NCBI RefSeq assembly: GCF_905475345.1
Contig: NC_066602.1
Location: 2,151,314 to 2,215,313 of the forward strand
DNA from: Vespula vulgaris
Taxonomy: Eukaryota > Arthropoda > Insecta > Hymenoptera > Vespidae
Direction of reading: 5' to 3'
DNA: 64,000 bases
Positions 1-13,716 of the stretch are shown here, piece by piece. Position 1 is the stretch's first letter; the number at the start of each line of letters is the position of its first letter. The notes below the pieces were generated by a model. The model did no database searches. It was not told the DNA's origin and worked only from the letters and a program-made list of their open reading frames with translations. Made by a program: the position numbers and the translations under genes.

Positions 1-31
<31 letters not shown>

Positions 32-2400
32 TTTTTTTTCTTTGAACTTTCATCTACGAACTTACTCCTCTTAACTTATTTTTATTCTATTATTATTAGT
101 CACGAGGAATTTCTATTTTCCATACATAAAATATTCCATTTTCTTTCAATAACGTAAACGTCTGAGGATAGTACTCGACTCGGAACAGAAAAGCCGAGAA
201 AATTCTCCAAAGATTTTGTCTTCTTTTTTATCAATTTCTTTTATAAATTTCAAACGCCCTTTTATTCTATCCCCTTTGCCACGTCCCCCTTTTGCCACCC
301 TACAAATAAGATATAAAACGAAGCTTTTTACGGAAACAAAGATAAAGATAAAGATAAAGATAAAGACAAAGATGAAGATAAAGATAGACAGATAAAGAGA
401 GAAGAGAAAGCTTCGTATTTTATAACATTATCGCCGTGCGCCTTGTTATTTTATATTATTAATATTATTATAATAATATGAAACGCTTCGAAGGTCAAAG
501 AAACAAGAGATAATCCCTTTTTCCAGTCGAGATATCAGCACTTGCTTCTTTGAAATTCCAGCACAAGATAGAGAGACGAATTCTTGGGAAATACGGTTTT
601 AGAGAGAAGAAGATCCGCATGCAGAGTCCCTCGCGCGTGCAAGTGCGTCGCCTAAGTGATTTACATCGTTTCCCAATTTTGGGTCTCCGACAGTAAGCAC
701 GCTTAAGGACGTTATTCTATATCCCCATTTCTCTCTCTCTCTCTTTCTCTCTGTTTCTATCTTTCTCTCTCTCTCTCTCTCTTTGGACTACATAGTCTCA
801 CGTTTTACGAGATGGTTGGACAGAGACAGAGAATGGAAAACGTGATAAGGCCTTCGACTAACCCGTTGGGTTAAGGTAGATGGAAATAGAGAATGAGTGA
901 GAGGAAGATGGAGATATATATAGAGAGAGAGAAAGACAAAGATAGAGATATAGACAAAGACAGAGATAGAGAGAGAGAGAGAATGCAATAGTAGTAGTAG
1001 TGATGGTAAGGGTTGCACCATAGTAAAGAAGGGATGAGGAGGAGACGGTGGATGTAGGCTTCAGCCCGCCGTCGGGTTTCTTGTAAGCCGGTAATCTTCG
1101 GTAAGTAACAAAACACGCGGCTGAGCTTAGGAGGAACGACGACAACGGAGGAATTCTCTCTTGGAAAGTTCTCGTGTATATCGGTTCGTAACGTACAACT
1201 AACGTACTTGTTACTAAGAGACGTATTCCCATATATACAATTCATAGATCTGATTCTATCGTTTAACATTTGATATTTTTCTTTATCTAATATTTCAATA
1301 GTCGTCTAATCTCTTCTTAAAGGCGACTGATTCAAATCGACCATTCTCTCTTTGATAGTGAAAGAACAGAGGATAGGGACAATTGATTCGTCGTTAGGTC
1401 TGAGTTTGAATCTTGATTAAAGTTGAAATTTGAAATTGTTTGGAAGAAGATAAAATGGTGTTGAAGATGATCGTATCGTTCAAGAGAGAGAGAGAGAAAG
1501 AGAGAGAAAGGGATAATAAAAAGCTGAAAGATGTAGGAGTAAGGAGATGTTGAGGATTCCTCTCGAGCGTTTCTACTGAAGTTAACGGAATCTTTCGATA
1601 AAAAAGTGTGTGTATATATATGCGTGTGTGTATAGGTAGCTAAGCTACACATAGATGTATCGTGATACCTTGACTCCCAATAGGATCCTGTTGGGAAAAA
1701 TTCTTCGTATTTTTCCAACAGAAGAAGAATCGGCGGAACGAGGAAAGACGATTTTCATGAAAAATCGTCTAATTTCTCATAGTCCTGGAGTTTTATCGGT
1801 CGGTAGATACGTATGTATAGTACGTACAATATTCAACCATGCGTATGTGTGTATACGTCGAGAAGTGCTTCGTTTTCCATCTTGCGTGTCTAAAGTATCT
1901 ACCTTCTCCTCCTCCTTCTTCTCTTTTTCGTCTCGTTTCGCTATATTCTCGTTTACAAGAGCGTTGAGAGTAGGTTGCTGTTGAAAGAAGAAGGTAAGCT
2001 TCGCTTAACGGATACGAAGCAAGAGTAAGTCGATGCAACGACCTTCGAAAATTGATCCTCATCCTTCTCTTCTTCTTCTTGTTCTTGTTCTTGTTCTTCT
2101 TCTTCTTGTTCTTGTTCTTCCTCGTCATTTTTTATAGGACATGTTGTTCGATTGGTTCAGTAGTATTATACACAATCGATTATACGAGAGAAATTTTCTT
2201 CGAAATATTTCATATATTCGACGAATTAGAAACAGAGAAAGAAGAAGAAGAAGAAGAAGAAGAAGAAGAAGAAATCTTATTATTATTGTTATCATTATAT
2301 TATTACATCAGAATTATATTTTGCAATTATTTTTGTAATTATCTTTCTCACACAGTTGTTTAAGAAAATCTTTTTCATCGTCAGAGTTTAGAATTTATAG
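1..2400. repeat. Microsatellite-rich non-coding DNA
   Basis: Holds (CTTT)n at 1-39, (GATAAA)n at about 338-397, (CT)n at 729-783, GA/GATA at 911-982, GA at 1483-1510, (CTT)n with CTTGTT variants at 2063-2123 and (GAA)n at 2235-2273. A more complex stretch at about 1050-1210 (GCCCGCCGTCGGGTTTC) is not obviously coding. I see no gene. Confidence 0.7.
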
Positions 2401-2899
2401 GACAAATTTCTTGAACATCACTTATGAATAAAATTTCTTCTTGACAAATAATCGAAATTTGTCTTTTCGATTATTTAGCAAAAACTCAAACTGCCCGATT
2501 GACTGACCGTACGTGGAACGTACGCATTATCTCGCTCGAAAAATTTACATAGAAAATTGAGCAATGCAAGCTGCATAGGGCATTTACGGGTATTTCTATG
2601 CAGGAAGCTATTTCGAATAGCTCCGAGCTAGCGGCCCATTCTGATAGCGAATAATCGGATCGTTGCGTTAAACGTTCTTCATCGTTTCCATTCAACGTAT
2701 TCTTGAACCAATTGTAATCAAGACTTTTCAGCCAACTTCAAATGCTTCTTTTCGAAATGAATCGTTTCGAATCGCTAAAAAATTCAACGACATCGTTCTC
2801 TCATCGTTTTTCACTATTAATTTCATCGTTAAACACTTGTTATTTTTCACTAATAATAATAATAATAATAATAAGTTTCTAATAAAATATTTCTATTCG

Positions 2900-2943
<44 letters not shown>

Positions 2944-3188
2944 AACAAAATCTTTAAAAGACGAAGAGAGATTTTGAGCTAATTTCAAAGGATCGTTCCT
3001 TCAGGACAATGTATAAATGCAATGTAAACTCGTATACAAGTCGAAGCTGTAAAGCGATGCTTTTGTAACTAGCAAACAGACGAAGCCGTAGAGATGCAAT
3101 GGTAAACGCGACGGATTATCCAGGTCATTGCTTAGTGAATCTAGCAGATCCTGGCAAATCGCCCTCGTTTCCCGAATTCTCGTTGTAC

Positions 3189-3231
<43 letters not shown>

Positions 3232-3599
3232 TATTTAATACCGAACGATTCGGTAATATGAACACAGAGAGAAACGTGTAAACACCATTTGGTTGTTTGT
3301 GTTTGGTGCTTCGTTGCATCGATAAAAATAACATAGAGCCAAGAGCAAAAGCATGCTAGCGGTGCGAGTAGTGTAGCAAGTAGAGACCGATATCTCTTTT
3401 TATTTCCAATTGTTAGAAAGAAGTGCAGTAAAGTACCTTTAACAATACATAGACATTCATTGCAACAAATAAATCCTCTGTTATGTCTCTCTGCTTCTAT
3501 CTCGTTTGTTCTTTCTCTCATTTTTTCATTTTCTTTTTTTTTCTTTTTTTTTTTTTCGTATTTTTTCTTTTGTAATATTCATTTTGTTATTTTTTTTCT

Positions 3600-3635
<36 letters not shown>

Positions 3636-4057
3636 TCCGACCTAATTCCTCGAGAAACAGAATGATTATATCTCGACTTAATTTTATCAAAGGCACGTTC
3701 GTAAAATAATCGAATGAATACAGAACGAGAATCGGAGGTAGAGAACGAGAATAGATTGTTGTAAGTACATCAAAGAAACCCACGTTAATCATTCAAACGT
3801 GCGATTTCAAAAGCTCGTCACGTATTGTTCAGTATGTGAACATCGTTAATGCATTATGAAGCTCGATAGACTCTCTTTAAAGCTCGAAATGCCAGGGAAT
3901 AACGGGAAAGCTAAATTGAACCTGTATGTTATTGCAATACAATAATACAAATTTTTCTCTATGGAAATTTGGCAAAGGTGTTTGATGAGAATATAAATGT
4001 ATTTGTCTATAGAGATAATGATCAAATAAATAGAAAAAAAAAAAGAAAAAAAATATA

Positions 4058-4112
<55 letters not shown>

Positions 4113-4532
4113 ATCTAAAAGCATTCGATATAATAAATGTAAAAGATAAAGAGAGAGAGAAAATTTTATTGGTTATTGCAGAGTGCGATATTAATCTATG
4201 TAATTATTATCTTTGTTATCGATCGACCAATATACATTTATATATATATATACATACATACATACACACACACATATATATAGTATATATATAATATATA
4301 TTTCTACCAGTCTAACCCAATTCCCCTTATCCTGACCGAGCACACTTCGAAAATCATATCCCCACTCTTACACATAGACAATCTCTACCACCATCCTACT
4401 TTTCTCGTGTTCGAGAGGTGTTTGCATTCCGGAATCAATTGCGTTAGAGATTACCGCGTTTGATTCAATTCCGAGTTCTCGTTGAGCTTAATTTATTATC
4501 GTTTCGCCTAACGGTCGAACTGTTTGCGTCCT

Positions 4533-4573
<41 letters not shown>

Positions 4574-5550
4574 ACACGCATGAATACACAGGTACACATA
4601 CGTATATGTATACGAAAACGGCATGCGAATATTACGTATGCACGCACGTATATACGAAATATGAAAAGCATGAGTAGTGGTTGTTAAGGTGCAAACGTTA
4701 AAACAGCACATTGATTTTCGAAAATTGGCATCATTGAAACGTGAAATTGCGATTTTATAGATCATTCGTAAATTCGACCTTTAATCCTCTACAAAGCCGT
4801 GCAACTTTGAAATCGTACGATCGTATGTTTATATTAAAAAAAAAATGTCCTCGTAAAGTGCTCCTTTTTCTTTCTTTTTTTTTTTCGTTTTTGGATGACT
4901 CTGCGAACGTGAGTATTATTTATGACAAATAACTTTTATATTATGTAATTAATTTTTGAACATTTGAAAAAAAAAGATTGAGTTACAAGGGATCAATAAA
5001 AAGTTTGAATTATTCATATCCGATAGATAATTTTGCTTTTTAAGAGGAAACGTTAATGGATTTTGATCGAATCGACTGGGTGCAATTATAATTGACTGCA
5101 TAGGCTTTCGATTGCTAGACGTTCGGCCTGGTCGGACGATCAGCGAACATAAAACGAGGTTATTTCGATGGTGCGAATATTATCGCAGCAAATCCGAAAG
5201 GTCTATTGTTCTATTTTCACCGTGATATCGCGATATCGTGCACGGCTGACGATCCAATCACGCAACGACGCGTACTGGCGCGAAATATCGTCAAATCGTA
5301 CTTCTCGTTTCGTTTCGAAACTTTGCCCACTTGATCTCGGGCTTTAATGCGATTTATGAACGGAATACGCTCCGACATAATTCGGTCAATGCACGATATT
5401 CTAGTTGACAAATCAGACCAAAAGAAAAACTTCTGTGAAACTTGGAGAAAAGAAATTTGTTTTTCAAATTCAAGATAACTTGAATTCGACCAAAAGTTCT
5501 TTTATAATATTCGTCGAATCGCATTCCAAATAATTTATTTACGTATCTAT
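2401..5550. repeat. Non-coding DNA with GA, T and TA microsatellites
   Basis: (AAT)n at 2853-2873, (GA)n at 2903-2941, 3188-3228 and 4059-4110, poly-T at about 3533-3629, TA/CA at 4239-4302 and (TA)n at 4535-4571. The stretch at 5040-5420 is less repetitive and has more CpG, but no convincing exon. Confidence 0.65.
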
Positions 5551-6110
5551 TCTTTATATATATATATATATAAATTGATAATAATTTAATTATATATAAC
5601 TGTGTATATATTAACTATTATATATGTTATTAATTATTATACATGTTAATACATACTTAATATATAATTAAAATAAATTTTAATTATTATATATTACTAT
5701 GGTTATTAACTATATATATTATATATATTAACTAATATATTATTATATTGTTATTAACTTATTTATTATATGTTATTCTTTATATATATATATATATAAC
5801 TTGATAATAATTTAATTATATATAACTGTGTATATATTAACTATTATATATGTTATTAATTATTATACATGTTAATACATACTTAATATATAATAATTAA
5901 AATAAATTTTAATTATTATATATTACTATGGTTATTAACTATACATATTATATATATTAACTAATATATTATTATATTGTTATTAACTTATTTATTATAT
6001 ATGTTATTAATTATTATACATATTAATAGATACTTAATATATAATAATTAAAATAAATTTTAATTATTATATATTATTGTGTTATTAACTATATATATTA
6101 TATACATATA
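5551..6110. repeat. AT-rich tandem repeat, about 226-bp unit, ~2.5 copies
   Basis: The segment from TCTTTATATATATA through ATTGTTATTAACTTATTTATT occurs at 5551 and again at 5777, almost unchanged, with a third partial copy from about 5990. The sequence is nearly pure A/T with TA microsatellites at the joints. Confidence 0.8.
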
Positions 6111-6179
6111 TATATTAATTATATATATATATATATATGTATCTATATAACTTAATAACAACTATATATAATTTAAGCA

Positions 6180-7559
6180 ACGATTAAGTTATTAGTTCAT
6201 TAATTATTTTATGAATCATTTCATTGCATTTATACCACGCATATTAATATTATTATACAATTATTTATTATTAAATAAATAAAGTAATTAAAGTATCTCT
6301 TAAATATATTTAAAAGACATAAATTTACGGGGACGTACACCGTCCATTTTCGACAAAAGAGGAAAGAGGTGGGAATGAGTTCTTCCTTGCATCGCAATGC
6401 GGAATTGCACGGGGTCGAGAGGTTGACGCGAAGTCCTCGGCAATTAACACCAACGTTTAATTAAGCATCCCCCATAGCTGGGTGAGCGCAGACGCTTGAT
6501 ATTCTCACATAGCTAAAGCAAAGATATATCGTTACTACTAACGATTATTCTAGGAGACAACGACAGTAGGACCTCGAGACTCCTAGAGGTTAAGGGTCGA
6601 GTCTGTCTTTTAGACACGTTTGAATTAATAGACTTCAACTTCAACCCTTTATCCTTGAATATTTTCATTTATCTGTATGTTTAGTAATAATTATAATAAC
6701 TTTACATAACAAACGTTACATATACCAACAAAGATTATATATATTAATATCCTATTTTATTTATTAATTAAGTTATCATTTTTATATCCTATTTTATTAT
6801 ACTAATTTATTAAGACTTTGCAATGGAAATTACAATAAAATTACAATTGACATATCATTACTGATACATTAAAAGAGTGAAATAAAGTAAAATAAAAAAT
6901 AAAAAAAAAAATAATAAAAAAAAAAGGAGGGAAGAAAAAAATAGATCACTCGTTATTAAATACAAATTAAATAATAAGTTTTCTCGATAACATTAGGGAG
7001 AAAATTGGAATGAAATTTTATCTGTGATACGATTTTATCTCTTAGATCTGACGAATAATTTAAATTTAATAATCTATATATCGTCTCTATTCGTAGTACC
7101 ATAAATATATTTTTCGAGAGAAATCATGCAAATGATGAAATGAAATTAAACAGTTCCATCAAATTTATTAGTACGTGTAAATGTTTCCTTTGGTCTTGGC
7201 ATTCTATGTTCGTGAGAGTATCGTAATAAAGTTACGCTAGATTGCTTTTCTAGTAGTTATCGCAATGTTAATTAACGAGGACGCGGTATTTACACGATCA
7301 ACGTGTTCGTAAGAGATTACACGTTGGCCGCGATCACGGTTGAAATGTTCAGCTCAGCCTCTATGGTGCTGGTAATTGTCGTATTTACTTTGGCAAACGT
7401 TTTGTAGTTAGTGCTAGGTATTAATATTTACCAATTATTATCATACATACTTTTAAGAAAGATGTCTTTCTCCACGTCATTTATTTTCTATATAAAATAA
7501 TCGATTAATAAATAATGACACGATATATTAAGAGAAAAAATATCATACATAAAAAAATA
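6180..7559. other. Non-coding, nothing recognised
   Basis: AT-rich apart from 6330-6620, which is more complex (GGACGTACACCGTCC, GCATCCCCCATAGCTGGGTG, GACCTCGAGACTCCTAGAGG) and could be a regulatory island. No spliceable open frame seen. Confidence 0.45.
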
Positions 7560-8478
7560 ATCTATCACGATAATTATCATTAACGTGAGGAAACATTTGT
7601 TAAATATTAATCAGTTTTAATTATTTCGTTAAAATTAATGTAACATATTATGCATTACGACAGAATAATCGATATTAATTCTATTAATAAAACAAAGTGA
7701 TATTCGATTGGAGAAAGTAGTCAAATATTTCGATGATTTTTCTTCATGTAATCCGATCATTCATAATATAATAATATAATAATTATTATTATTAAAGAGA
7801 AAAAATTAATTAAACATTATTACTACGACAAAACGATCTATATTATAACGTTTCTACTAACAAAACAAAGTAATATTCAATTAAAGAAAGTAATCGAATA
7901 TTTTTATATATATTTGTTTTTTACGTAATCCTATCATTCGTAATATAATAATCTAACACGACAATTATCATTGATGCGAGAAAAATTAATTAAACGTTAT
8001 TACTACGACAAAACGATCTATATTATAACGTTTCTACTAACAAAACAAAGTAATATTCAATTCAAGAAAGTAATCGAATATTTTTATATATTTTTTTTTA
8101 CGTAATCCTATCATTCGTAATATAATAATCTAACACGACAATTATCATTGATGCGAGAAAAATTAATTAAATATTATTACTACGACAAAACGATCTATAT
8201 TATAACGTTTCTACTAACAAAACAAAGTAATATTCAATTCAAGAAAGTAATCGAATATTTTTATATATTTTTTTTTACGTAATCCTATCATTCGTAATAT
8301 AATAATCTAACACGACAATTATCATTGATGCGAGAAAAATTAATTAAATATTATTACTACGACAAAACGATCTATATTATAACGTTTCTACTAACAAAAC
8401 AAAGTAATATTCAATTAAAGAAAGTAATCGAATATTTTTATATATATTTTTTTCTTACGTAATCCTATCATTCTTGTC
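7560..8478. repeat. Satellite-like tandem array, 177-180 bp unit, ~5 copies
   Basis: Units begin (AAAAATTAATTAAA) at about 7801, 7981, 8158 and 8335, with a more diverged copy at 7560-7800. Each holds TACTACGACAAAACGATCTA, ACTAACAAAACAAAGTAATA, TCGAATATTTTTATATA, ACGTAATCCTATCATTCGTA and ATCTAACACGACAATTATCA. The last four units are nearly identical, so amplification looks recent; the left one is older. Confidence 0.9.
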
Positions 8479-9731
8479 ATTTATCAATAAAACATGAAGC
8501 GTACGCATAAACCTGATCGTATTTGGCAATAATTTCGTATAAGAAAAACGAGAGAGAAAGAGATTGAGAAAAGGTAAGAATTGACGAAGACTGTTAAGAT
8601 CTTTGCTAAAGCATGTGCGTCCCAAGCACGGAACCCATTGAACAGACCTAAACAGCAATAAGCGAGCAATAAAGGATACTTTATGGCAATCAGGGGAGTA
8701 CTTCTACCATAACCAACCGTGATTTCGATGTCGATGGAGAAAAATAATCGTCGAATCCCTTTTACCAAAATGCGATCACGCCTAGCCGATATTTTCCTTT
8801 TCTTTTTTCTCATTTTCTTTTTCTCCTTCTTCCACTTGAATGAACAATCCCACGAGATTTTATTATTTTCCTTCGAGAAAATATTACAGGAATGATCTCC
8901 TATCAGAATTCTTAATGAATAAATTTCAAAAAACTTAGTAAAGTTTCATTGGAATTGAATCGAAGGATGAAATTAACGATTAACATTAATCATCTCGAAT
9001 CTTCTTCGCGTATATCCACTTTTATCTTGACAGAAGTAAAGAAGAAGAAACGTTGGAATAGGATAGAGGTAGCAGGTGGAGAAGAACAAGTAAAGTGCTA
9101 AGGAAGATATATTCTCGAGTTTTCTGTGTAATGATATGCGGCATGTAAGTAAGTTTCTCAAGTATGTACGTGACACGAGTTCTTAGCTATTAAAAAGAAA
9201 CTGTTACTTTTCTTTCCTCTCAAATACGACGACAATGAAAATATAAATAGATAAATAGATAATTAAATGATAATTCGAATAAGAAGATTTATTAGATTAT
9301 CATAGATGATAATCCTTTTTTTCATTGTAACATCGTTAAAATATATCTTATCCTTATTGATCGTATTTTATACTAAAACGATCGATGAAAATCTCCCCTT
9401 GATCTCTTCGACTTTAGGTAATATCATCAACTAGTGAACACGATTGACTTTTGAACGATTGCTCTTGGGTTTACTTGACAACCAAGTGAAATATCCTGAA
9501 ATGGAAGGACGTGACAGAAAGGGATCGACTGTATTCCTGTTTGTGTGGATGTGTTCATGTATATGCGTACTGAGGTGTTCCTGCGTAATGCGCATCGTGT
9601 GTCAGGATCAGCCTGTCCATAACGCATCCCCGATATCTCTCGGCGTATCGGAGCTTGTGTATCTAAATGAAGGATCGGCTGGGATCAAGAGGGATAGTGA
9701 ATACTGAATCAGGAACATGTTCGTTCCTCCT

Positions 9732-9776
<45 letters not shown>

Positions 9777-9785
9777 TTCACTTTC

Positions 9786-9830
<45 letters not shown>

Positions 9831-10105
9831 TTAGTCTGATATCTGTCGGTTTCGCTGGTACAATCTCTTTCTTCCTCCCTTCTCTCTCTCTCTCTCTCTC
9901 TCTTTGTGTGTGTCTCTTGAAATTGCCATGACACCTGTATGCTCCTCAGAATTTCGAGATTAGATCGTTCGGTTTATGATCTTCACGCGAATCGCTTGTA
10001 ATCTTTGTGTCAAGGTCACGATGAAAATTTCCCGCCGATTTAAGCACGACATTTCACTGGCAATTTCCCTCTACTACTACTTCTTCTTCTTCTTCTTGTT
10101 TCTTT

Positions 10106-10136
<31 letters not shown>

Positions 10137-10437
10137 TTTCTTTTTTTGCGTTCTTCTTTTTCCTTTCTTTTCTTTCCTTTTTGTTATCGACACGATTCGT
10201 TGTCCATGAATTTATAGTGATTTTTATGGATTTTTATTTCTCCGTTGAATTTTCTTCCCGCCATTCGACGATAGTTTTCTTTAAATTGAATGGGATCTCA
10301 TCGAGTTTTTCCGATTTCTGAGTTTTTCCTTGGCGTCTACTCTTTTTCTCGTTGAAGCTTCCTAGTAAGAAAGGATTCCACGAGCGATAAAAGCTCTAAA
10401 TGGGAAAGCAGTAAGGTTCGGGATCAGTTTATTTTGT
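8479..10437. repeat. Non-coding with long CT tracts
   Basis: (CT)n at about 9737-9772, 9800-9826 and 9881-9903, and (TTTA)n at 10108-10139. A small CpG-bearing stretch at 9540-9710 has an open frame on the plus strand, but with cysteine- and valine-rich low-complexity content and no splice context I trust. Confidence 0.6.
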
Positions 10438-10449
10438 TAATTAACTACG

Positions 10450-10508
<59 letters not shown>

Positions 10509-10547
10509 TCTCTCTCACTCTCTTTATATATATAACGTAGTTAATTA
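10438..10547. repeat. Inverted repeat around a TA/TC microsatellite
   Basis: Left arm TAATTAACTACGTTATATA from 10438; right arm TATATAACGTAGTTAATTA ending 10547. The loop holds (TA)n and a short (TC)n. It could form a hairpin of about 22 bp of unique-sequence stem plus TA pairs. Confidence 0.75.
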
Positions 10548-12209
10548 TATATATATATACACACACGTTTTATATATATATATTTCCAAACGAATTCTTT
10601 CATCATTTCACAGAAATAAATTTCGTGAAATGACGTAAAAAAAAAAAAAGAAAAAAGAATGTTAAAAATATAAATGATAAAAATATAAATGAGAAGATTG
10701 CAAAGATATGTGATGAAGAGTGAATAGCAAAAAAAGCAAAATAATTTCTCAATAAAAGAGAGAGAAAGAGAGAGAGAGAGAAAGAAAATTTCCAAACAAT
10801 TACATCTTTTTATCATGTATTAATCGAGTTATATAATATGAAAAACGTAACTATGACATTCTTCTTCTCTTTTATCTCTCCTACATTGGATCGTCAAGAT
10901 CTTAACGAGTGTTCGGTTTCCCGTAAAGTAAAGTAATCAAATACACATTTATCGAGAAATATCAATTTTACAAGTGACGTTTCTTTCGAAGCAAATCGTT
11001 CGGCCTTGGAGATATAAATTCTGATAAATCGTTTCCCGACGATATTCTATAACGTTCTCGGGAAATCTTCGGCCATTGAAAAGACACGGAAGTGAAATGA
11101 GAAAGAAATAATATAAAATAAAAGAAAATAAAAGAAATGGAAGACAGAAAAATAAATAAATAAATGACCTTTGATTTCAATGATATACAACGTATGTATC
11201 TTTGCGAGAAAAAAGTTTCGTACAATTGTCGCAACAACTCGTATCAGAAATTCATTTCCATCTCGAGTTTATTTCGTAAAATGGACGTCACCTAGAGTTT
11301 TTCATCGAATATAATTTTTCATTTTCTCTCGTTTGCCGGACAGATGATTTTCAAGGGTTAATACAAGGCGAGACAAAATTTCATTTCATCGACATGTATT
11401 CTGAATAATATTGAGAAATCACTAACATATATATACGTACGTAAATACATACATACATACATATATATATTTTTTATAAATAACTTTCTATGTAAAATTA
11501 TATTCAGAAAAAAAAAGAAAACATATGTTTAATTAATAAAATTCATCGACGTCGTAATCGAGTCGTTTTTAAATATCACATCATATCTAACTATTACGAT
11601 CAAAATTTCCAATTCTTTTTTTTTTCTAAGATCGTTTGAACTTTCATTCCTTGTATATACGAGTTATGACACAACTTGTCAAAATATTAACGAATTAACA
11701 GAGATAGTAGACGAGAAAGAGAAAAAGAAACGAAAAGAAACAAAACAAAAATAATATTTCTTAACGAAGCTACTGAAAAAAAAAGAACACTGTTTTTATT
11801 CCTTCTTTTCCAGCCTCGAACTTTCTTAATGTTAATTTACCGCGTAAAGCCGAATAAGTTGGCAACACTTGGTCGAGTTATATAAATTGTAAGACTAAAA
11901 TCTTCGAGGGAATCTTCGAAAAGTCGAATATTCGAAGGCGTCAACGAGAGGACGAGTTGGAATTAACGATGCCGCACCGTTGGTATTTCGATGCGAACTG
12001 AGAGAGAAGATAAGCAGTTAATCCATTACCGGTTAATTGAAGAGAAAGTAAAGAACTATTTCTCTGTCTCTCTCTCTCTCTTTTTATCTCTCTATCTTTC
12101 TATCTTCTTCTTCTTTGCTAGTTAGAGCCAACTAGAGTACACCCTCTGAGAGTCGAGATTAATTTATAAAACAAAGAGTATAATTATTATCGCGATGATG
12201 GTAAAGGAT

Positions 12210-12245
<36 letters not shown>

Positions 12246-12546
12246 GGTGAGGAGGATGAAAGATAACTAGAAAGTTGAATATAATAGTTGAAGGGATTTT
12301 AGTCTGTCAATTAAAACTTACGACCTCGTGCTTATATATATGCACGTCTATTCCTCTCTCTCTCTCTCTCTCTGTATTCATTCTTTGTCCATTCTTTCTC
12401 CATTTACTTAAATCACACATCTCGCAACTTTCCTCTTTTATCTTAATCATTTACAACGATATCTTGGAGTGACTTCTTTCATATCGTTATAATAGCTCGC
12501 CTTAATTTTGTTCTTCTAACTTGCTTAATAGTTTAGTACATATTTG

Positions 12547-12578
<32 letters not shown>

Positions 12579-12659
12579 AGAGAGAGAGAGAGAGAGAGGA
12601 TTCTTTTTTTTTTATTTTATTATTTGAATACTAAGATGGTTATTATCTGGATCTAAAAA
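10548..12659. repeat. Non-coding with GA/CT microsatellites
   Basis: (GA)n at 10757-10785, 12209-12243 and 12546-12599, (CT)n at 12065-12082 and 12353-12373, and TACA repeats at 11445-11465. No gene seen. Confidence 0.6.
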
Positions 12660-13140
12660 ATCTTGAGAAAAAAAAAGGAAATAAAAAATGAAATAGAAAA
12701 TATACAAATATAAAAAGATAGTAAAAGTAAAGAGAAATACGAAAAGGAAAAATAAGGTAAAAAATTATGAAAGAATAAGACGGATTAAAAAGAAAGGAAG
12801 AAATTTCAATTCGTTTCAATTATTCTATTTAAATTTCGAAAGATTATTAATTTTTCTTGCATCCTGTATCGAAGAGAAACTTTGAAAATCGAGGGAAAAA
12901 AAGGGGGGGAAAAGAAATAAATAGAAGATACAAGAATACATATAAAAAAAAAATTAAAAGTAGAAAGGAATAGAAGAAAAAAAAAAGAAAAGAAAAGAAA
13001 AGATTAAGGGAGAAAAAGGAAAGAATAAAATAAATAAAGAAAGGGGGAATTTCAATTCACTTGAATTATTCAATGAAAGTAAAGTTCAAAAAATTATTAA
13101 TTTTTTATGCATCGTATATCGAAGAGACTTTGAAAAGGAC
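12660..13140. repeat. Diverged tandem duplication, about 240-bp unit
   Basis: Two purine-rich stretches are each followed by TTTCAATTC, a TTATTAATTTTT segment, GCATC(C/G)TATATCGAAGAGA and ACTTTGAAAA. The first copy ends near 12895, the second near 13140. Confidence 0.65.
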
Positions 13141-13669
13141 TAAATAATTCGCGAATTGTCGCTTAAATTCAACCATAAGAGAAGCTGTTTTACGAGCGGT
13201 TTATAGCCCTTTACAGGTTCGTCTTTTATTACTCGTATTCGTGAAATGAAGAAAAGAAAGAGATAGAGAGAGAGAGAGAGAAACAAGGAGAATCAATCGG
13301 GCATCGTTTCAAGAGAGAAACTCTTGGTTATAGCTTCCTGTATTTTAAATTGTACGATCGTTTCAGTCGTGTTGGTGAAGACGTTAAAAAAGCTCTTTCA
13401 ACTTTCGAGCATTTCGAGAATCGAGTCTCGAAAAGTATGTTCTTTCGATTTTACGACCTTGTTGATACGCGTTTACACGTACGCTCTTTTTCTCCCGATA
13501 GAAATTTTTTATACGATATTTTTTATACCTGTGTGTATAGGAAAGAGTCAGTAAATATGCACTTTGATTATTACTGAATATAAACAACACGCGAAGATAA
13601 ATACGATCGATGGCAAATATGAAAAAAGTTGACTTATACTTAATTTCATTACTCTTTTTTATTTTTATT

Positions 13670-13716
<47 letters not shown>

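Noticed and set aside
9608..9934. 108-codon minus frame and similar SLSLSL or RERERE frames elsewhere
   Set aside because: Direct translation of CT/GA microsatellites; no other coding evidence.
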